The notes under the pieces: model-generated
Database searches by the model: none
What the model saw: only the letters and a program-made list of their open reading frames with translations
Told to the model about the DNA's origin: nothing
In this document: one piece after another, positions 60,764 to 64,000 of the stretch
How the letters are laid out: every line of letters starts with the position of its first letter
Position numbering within the stretch: the stretch's first letter is position 1
Translations under genes and position numbers: made by a program
Source: Pseudomonas resinovorans NBRC 106553
GTDB taxonomy: Bacteria; Pseudomonadota; Gammaproteobacteria; Pseudomonadales; Pseudomonadaceae
Assembly: GCF_000412695.1 (NCBI RefSeq)
Contig: NC_021499.1
Coordinates: 4,216,001 to 4,280,000 of the forward strand
Length of the DNA stretch: 64,000 nucleotides
Direction: 5' to 3'

Positions 60764-61672
60764 ATGGGAAAAATCGCCGGTAGCCTGGCAATGGCCAGCC
60801 TGGCCCTGATGGGCTTCGTATCCACGGCCGGAGCCACTGAGGCACCCGACCAGGGCAAGCCGAGCTTCGTGCTGCACAAGATTTCCGACCATCTCTACGC
60901 CATCGGCGAACCCCACTACTACCAGAAGAACTACTCGTACCTGCTGGTGGGCGAAGAGCGCGCACTGATGTTCGACGCCGGCGCCAACCAGACGGAAGAC
61001 ATCACCCAACTGGTGCGCACGGTCACCGACAAGCCGCTGTCGGTGCTGCCCTCGCACCTGCACTTCGATCACCTCGGCGGGCTGCACAACTTCTCCAGCA
61101 TCTACCTGCCGGACCTTCCCTTCGTCCGAGGGTTCCAGCAGGACGACGGCCTCTACCAGGTGCCGGAGCCGGTCCACCTCGGCAACATCGATCACCTGAG
61201 CCTGCCGCCGTTCAAGGTCGAGCGGCTGGTCAAGCCGGGCGAGGAGATCGACCTGGGCGGCTACAAGGTGAAGATGATCAGCACCCCCGGCCACACCCGC
61301 GATGAAGTGGCGCTCTTCGATGAGGCGAACAACATCCTGCTCTCGGGCGACCACCTCTATCCGTCCTGGCTGCTGTCGGGGAACCTCGGCGACTACATCG
61401 ACTCCCTCACGGCAACGCTGGCGCTGATCGACAAGAACACCACCCTCTACGGCGCCCACGCCGACGAGGACCCGAACCGCGTGCCGAGCATGACCTATGA
61501 CGACGTGCTCCAGGTCCGCGACAAGATGCTGGCGATCCAGGATGGCCGGGCCAAGGGGGAGAAATTCAGCGACCCGGAACTCATCAAGGACTCGCAGCTG
61601 TACAAGGTGGTGAAGGACATCAGCATCCTCACCGACGTGCAGTTCACCGACGGCCGTCGCTACGGTTACTGA
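60764..61672 (+). CDS. Secreted metallo-beta-lactamase-fold hydrolase
   Basis: This 302-residue protein has a signal peptide (about residues 1-24, ending AGA-TE) and the MBL zinc motif SHLHFDHLGG (HxHxDH). A downstream His follows in STPGHTRDEV and an Asp in LLSGDHLYPS. It hydrolyses an unknown substrate, perhaps a lactone or ester. I chose ATG 60764 with AGAGGAC upstream; the longer frame from 60674 would lose the signal. It is convergent with the next LysR gene. Confidence 0.88.
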   Translation: MGKIAGSLAMASLALMGFVSTAGATEAPDQGKPSFVLHKISDHLYAIGEPHYYQKNYSYLLVGEERALMFDAGANQTEDITQLVRTVTDKPLSVLPSHLHFDHLGGLHNFSSIYLPDLPFVRGFQQDDGLYQVPEPVHLGNIDHLSLPPFKVERLVKPGEEIDLGGYKVKMISTPGHTRDEVALFDEANNILLSGDHLYPSWLLSGNLGDYIDSLTATLALIDKNTTLYGAHADEDPNRVPSMTYDDVLQVRDKMLAIQDGRAKGEKFSDPELIKDSQLYKVVKDISILTDVQFTDGRRYGY

Positions 61673-61683
61673 GGCGGCTTGGT

Positions 61684-62568
61684 TCAGTTGGCCGTCGACA
61701 TCAGCCAGTCGATGAAGGCCATGACCTCGGGGCGCTCCCGCTTGGCCTCGGTGCACACGCAGTAGTAGTTGTGCACCGCCGGCACCGAGAGCGCCAGGGG
61801 CTGCACCAGGCGGCCCTCGTCGAGGTCGCGGGACGAGACGATCTCGTCGCTCAAGGCCACGCCGAAGCCGTCCCGCGCCGCCTGCAGCACCATGGCGAAG
61901 TCCTCGAAGTAGACGTCCGCGGCACCGGCGCCTAAGTAGCCCGCCTCGGCCAGCCACTGCTGCCACTGGGCGCCGTTGTCCTCGTGCAGCAGCCGGTGCC
62001 GCGCCAGGTCCTCCACGCTGCGGATGGCCTGGGGGCCCCGGAGGAACTGCGGGCTGCACACCGGGACCATGCGGATGCCGTGCAGCAGGCGCCACCAGAA
62101 GCCCGGCCAGGGCGGCGTGCCGTAGACCACCGCCACGTCGGCCCGGCGCCAGTCCACCTGGTTGAAGTGGGTGGCCTTGATCACCTTCAGGCGGACGGCG
62201 CGGCTCTCCTCCATGAAACGGAACAGGGGCGTAGCCAGCCAGGTGACGCCGTCGGCGGGCGGCAGCGACAGCGTCAGCTCGATGGCCTCGGGCACCTGCT
62301 TCGCGCCGCTCTGCAGGGCCAGGACCGCCTCGGTGATCTCGCCGAGGGCCCCGGCGATGCGTTGCTGCAACGCCCGGCCCGTGTCGGTCAGCACCAGGTG
62401 GCGGCCACGCTTCTCGAACAGTTCCACCCCCAGGCTGCCCTGCAGTGCCTTGATCTGCTGGCTGACCGCCCCGGTGGTGACGTGCAGTTCCACCGCCGCG
62501 GCCGCCAGGTTGCCCAGGCGGGCGACCGCTTCGAATACCTTGATGCTGTGCAGTGGAGGCAGTGCCAT
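61684..62568 (-). CDS. LysR family transcriptional regulator, GcvA-like
   Basis: This 294-residue regulator begins MALPPLHSIKVFEAVARLGN, a start typical of GcvA/AmpR-like regulators. The winged helix runs to about residue 65 (VTTGAVSQQIKALQGSLGVE). I chose 62568 over 62628 because the longer version adds a non-conserved tail. It is convergent with the hydrolase gene and 11 bp from it. Its target is not clear. Confidence 0.9.
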   Translation of the reverse strand: MALPPLHSIKVFEAVARLGNLAAAAVELHVTTGAVSQQIKALQGSLGVELFEKRGRHLVLTDTGRALQQRIAGALGEITEAVLALQSGAKQVPEAIELTLSLPPADGVTWLATPLFRFMEESRAVRLKVIKATHFNQVDWRRADVAVVYGTPPWPGFWWRLLHGIRMVPVCSPQFLRGPQAIRSVEDLARHRLLHEDNGAQWQQWLAEAGYLGAGAADVYFEDFAMVLQAARDGFGVALSDEIVSSRDLDEGRLVQPLALSVPAVHNYYCVCTEAKRERPEVMAFIDWLMSTAN

Positions 62569-62675
62569 CGATGCTCCGTGGTTGGCCGAATCACAGTGGA
62601 CGTTGGCGCCAGAGCTTCCGCCAATCACCGCCCGGGCGGCAAGCGTGATCGGCGCCCGACAGTTTCCGCAAGCAG

Positions 62676-62747
62676 CATGGGTATCGCTTCGCTCAACCGC
62701 ATCCTACGGCCCTTGTAGGATGGGTTGAGCGAAGCGATACCCATCGA
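62676..62747. repeat. Intergenic palindrome (GTAGGATGGGTTGAG type), near-perfect
   Basis: ATGGGTATCGCTTCGCTCAA on the left faces TTGAGCGAAGCGATACCCAT on the right across a 28-base centre; the order of the arms is inverted relative to the 21623 copy. It lies between divergent genes. Confidence 0.8.
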
Positions 62748-62907
62748 TCAGGGCCCCCATGGGTTCGCGCGTGACCACTGCCTCGGTCATGCGTGCGGAA
62801 AGTGGATAGAACGCGTTCGCCCCGGCGAACGACACTAGTCCCACGGCCTGGCAGCGGTTTGCTGCAGGCGCGTCATCACTCCGCAACCATGAACCTTCCG
62901 AGGCTTG

Positions 62908-64000
62908 TATGAACACCCCCGCCGAGCAACTGGAGCAACGGCTGAAACAACAAAAGATCACCGAAGTCGAATGCGTGGTCAGCGACCTGACCGGCATCGC
63001 CCGCGGCAAGATTTCCCCGACCAACAAGTTCCTCGCCGAAGGCGGCATGCGCCTCCCGGAAAGCGTCCTGCTGCAGACGGTCACCGGTGACTTCGTGGAC
63101 GACGACGTCTACTACGCCCTGCTGGACGAAGCCGACATCGACATGGTCTGCCGCCCCGACCCCGACGCCATCTTCCTGGTGCCCTGGGCCCTGGAACCGA
63201 CCGCCATGGTCATCCACGACACCGTCGACAAGTACGGCAACCCCATCGAGCTGTCGCCGCGCAACGTGCTCAAGCGCGTCCTGAAGCTGTACGCGGACAA
63301 CGGCTGGAGCCCGGTGGTGGCGCCGGAGATGGAGTTCTACCTGACCAAGCGCAGCAGCGACCCGGACTTCCCCCTGGTGGCGCCCGTGGGCCGCTCGGGG
63401 CGCCCGGAGAGCGGCCGTCAGAGTTTCTCCATCGATGCCACCAACGAGTTCGACCCGCTGTTCGAGGACGTGTACGACTGGTGCGAAGCGCAGGGCCTGG
63501 ACCTGGACACGCTGATCCATGAAGACGGCCCGGCGCAGATGGAAATCAACTTCCGTCACGGCAACGCCCTGAGCCTGGCCGACCAGATCACGGTGTTCAA
63601 ACGCACCATGCGCGAAGCCGCGCTCAAGCATGATGTGAGCGCGACCTTCATGGCCAAGCCCATCACCGACGAACCGGGCAGCGCCATGCACATCCACCAG
63701 AGCGTGCTGGATGTGGCCACCGGCAAGAACATCTTCGCCAACGAGGATGGCTCCAAGAGCGAGCGGTTCCTGCACTTCATCGGCGGCCTGCAGAAGTACA
63801 TCCCGAAGGTGCTGCCCATGTTCGCGCCGAACGTGAACTCCTTCCGCCGCTTCCTGCCCGACACCTCGGCGCCGGTGAACGTCGAGTGGGGCGAGGAAAA
63901 CCGCACCGTGGGGCTGCGCGTGCCGCCGTCCTCGGCCGAAGCCACGCGGGTCGAGAACCGCCTGCCCGGCGCCGACGCCAACCCCTACCTCGCGCTGGCC
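62908..64000 (+). CDS. Glutamine synthetase family protein, gamma-glutamylpolyamine synthetase-like (partial, 3' end outside window)
   Basis: The frame is open from the ATG at 62908 to the end of the window, 364 codons. The product shows the glutamine synthetase core: VVAPEMEFYL, EDGPAQMEINFRHG, TFMAKPITDEPGSAMHIHQS (ATP and glutamate binding) and NSFRRFLPDTSAPVNVEWGE. The short N-terminal domain (VSDLTGIARGKISPTNKFL) is that of the PuuA/SpuI-like group, which joins glutamate to putrescine or related amines. This links it to the amine catabolic cluster at 36.6-42.5 kb, by inference. GAGG lies upstream of the start. Confidence 0.9.

Overview
The window is about 64 kb of GC-rich gammaproteobacterial chromosome. 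The gene order ccoG-ccoH-ccoI-ccoS-(TauE/SafE)-hemN-(coiled-coil protein)-anr-apt and the aat/ggt/aauSR acidic amino acid block are arrangements I know from Pseudomonas. The dispersed intergenic palindromes also fit Pseudomonas. I cannot name the species. I see no tRNA, rRNA or CRISPR array. Both ends cut genes: ccoG on the left and a glutamine synthetase-like gene on the right.

Region 1 (1-8.7 kb) is the microaerobic respiration block. It holds the cbb3 oxidase maturation genes, oxygen-independent coproporphyrinogen oxidase hemN behind a perfect ANR/FNR box, the oxygen sensor anr, and adenine phosphoribosyltransferase. Region 2 (8.7-17.3 kb) is a self-contained glutamate/aspartate module. 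An ABC transporter (aatJQMP) and gamma-glutamyltransferase (ggt) are followed by their two-component regulators aauS/aauR. Upstream of aatJ the DNA shows a perfect AauR palindrome, a near-perfect second one 31 bp away, and a sigma-54 promoter. Region 3 (17.4-36.5 kb) is a mosaic of small units: transporters, aldo/keto and short-chain reductases, LysR regulators, an antiporter coupled to a solute-binding protein, an Ada-like regulator coupled to a small zinc protein, gltS with a TAXI-like lipoprotein, an InaA-type kinase and a cupin. Region 4 (36.6-43.7 kb) looks like a polyamine/amine catabolic cluster on the minus strand: aldehyde dehydrogenase, periplasmic binding protein, APC permease and aminotransferase, with a divergent LysR gene. 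Two transcription starts in it share an 18/20 motif. Region 5 (43.8-49.9 kb) has a flavin reductase, a LysR gene and a probable amide-utilisation operon (amidohydrolase, C45 Ntn hydrolase, MFS importer).

Region 6 (49.9-57.0 kb) is the accessory part. It contains a Fic protein with an unusual motif, unknown small proteins, a lytic transglycosylase and an intact IS3-family element. The element sits between the 5' and 3' ends of what appears to be one broken gene (its N-terminus has an SPGDV..ER motif). Next come a membrane-protein pseudogene with an in-frame TGA, a structured leader in front of a BRO-N/antirepressor-like gene coupled to an 81-residue partner, and 3.4 tandem copies of a 111-bp palindromic repeat. 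Region 7 (57.0-64.0 kb) returns to metabolic genes: nitrilase-family amidase with an NCS1 permease and LysR gene, a secreted metallo-beta-lactamase-fold hydrolase, a GcvA-like regulator and a gamma-glutamylpolyamine synthetase-like gene.

Two themes cross the regions. Palindromic repeats of several families lie directly behind genes and often supply the TAG stop codon. Several catabolic genes carry AANAANAA motifs, the Hfq/Crc catabolite-repression signature, just upstream of their start codons, often right after a GC hairpin.
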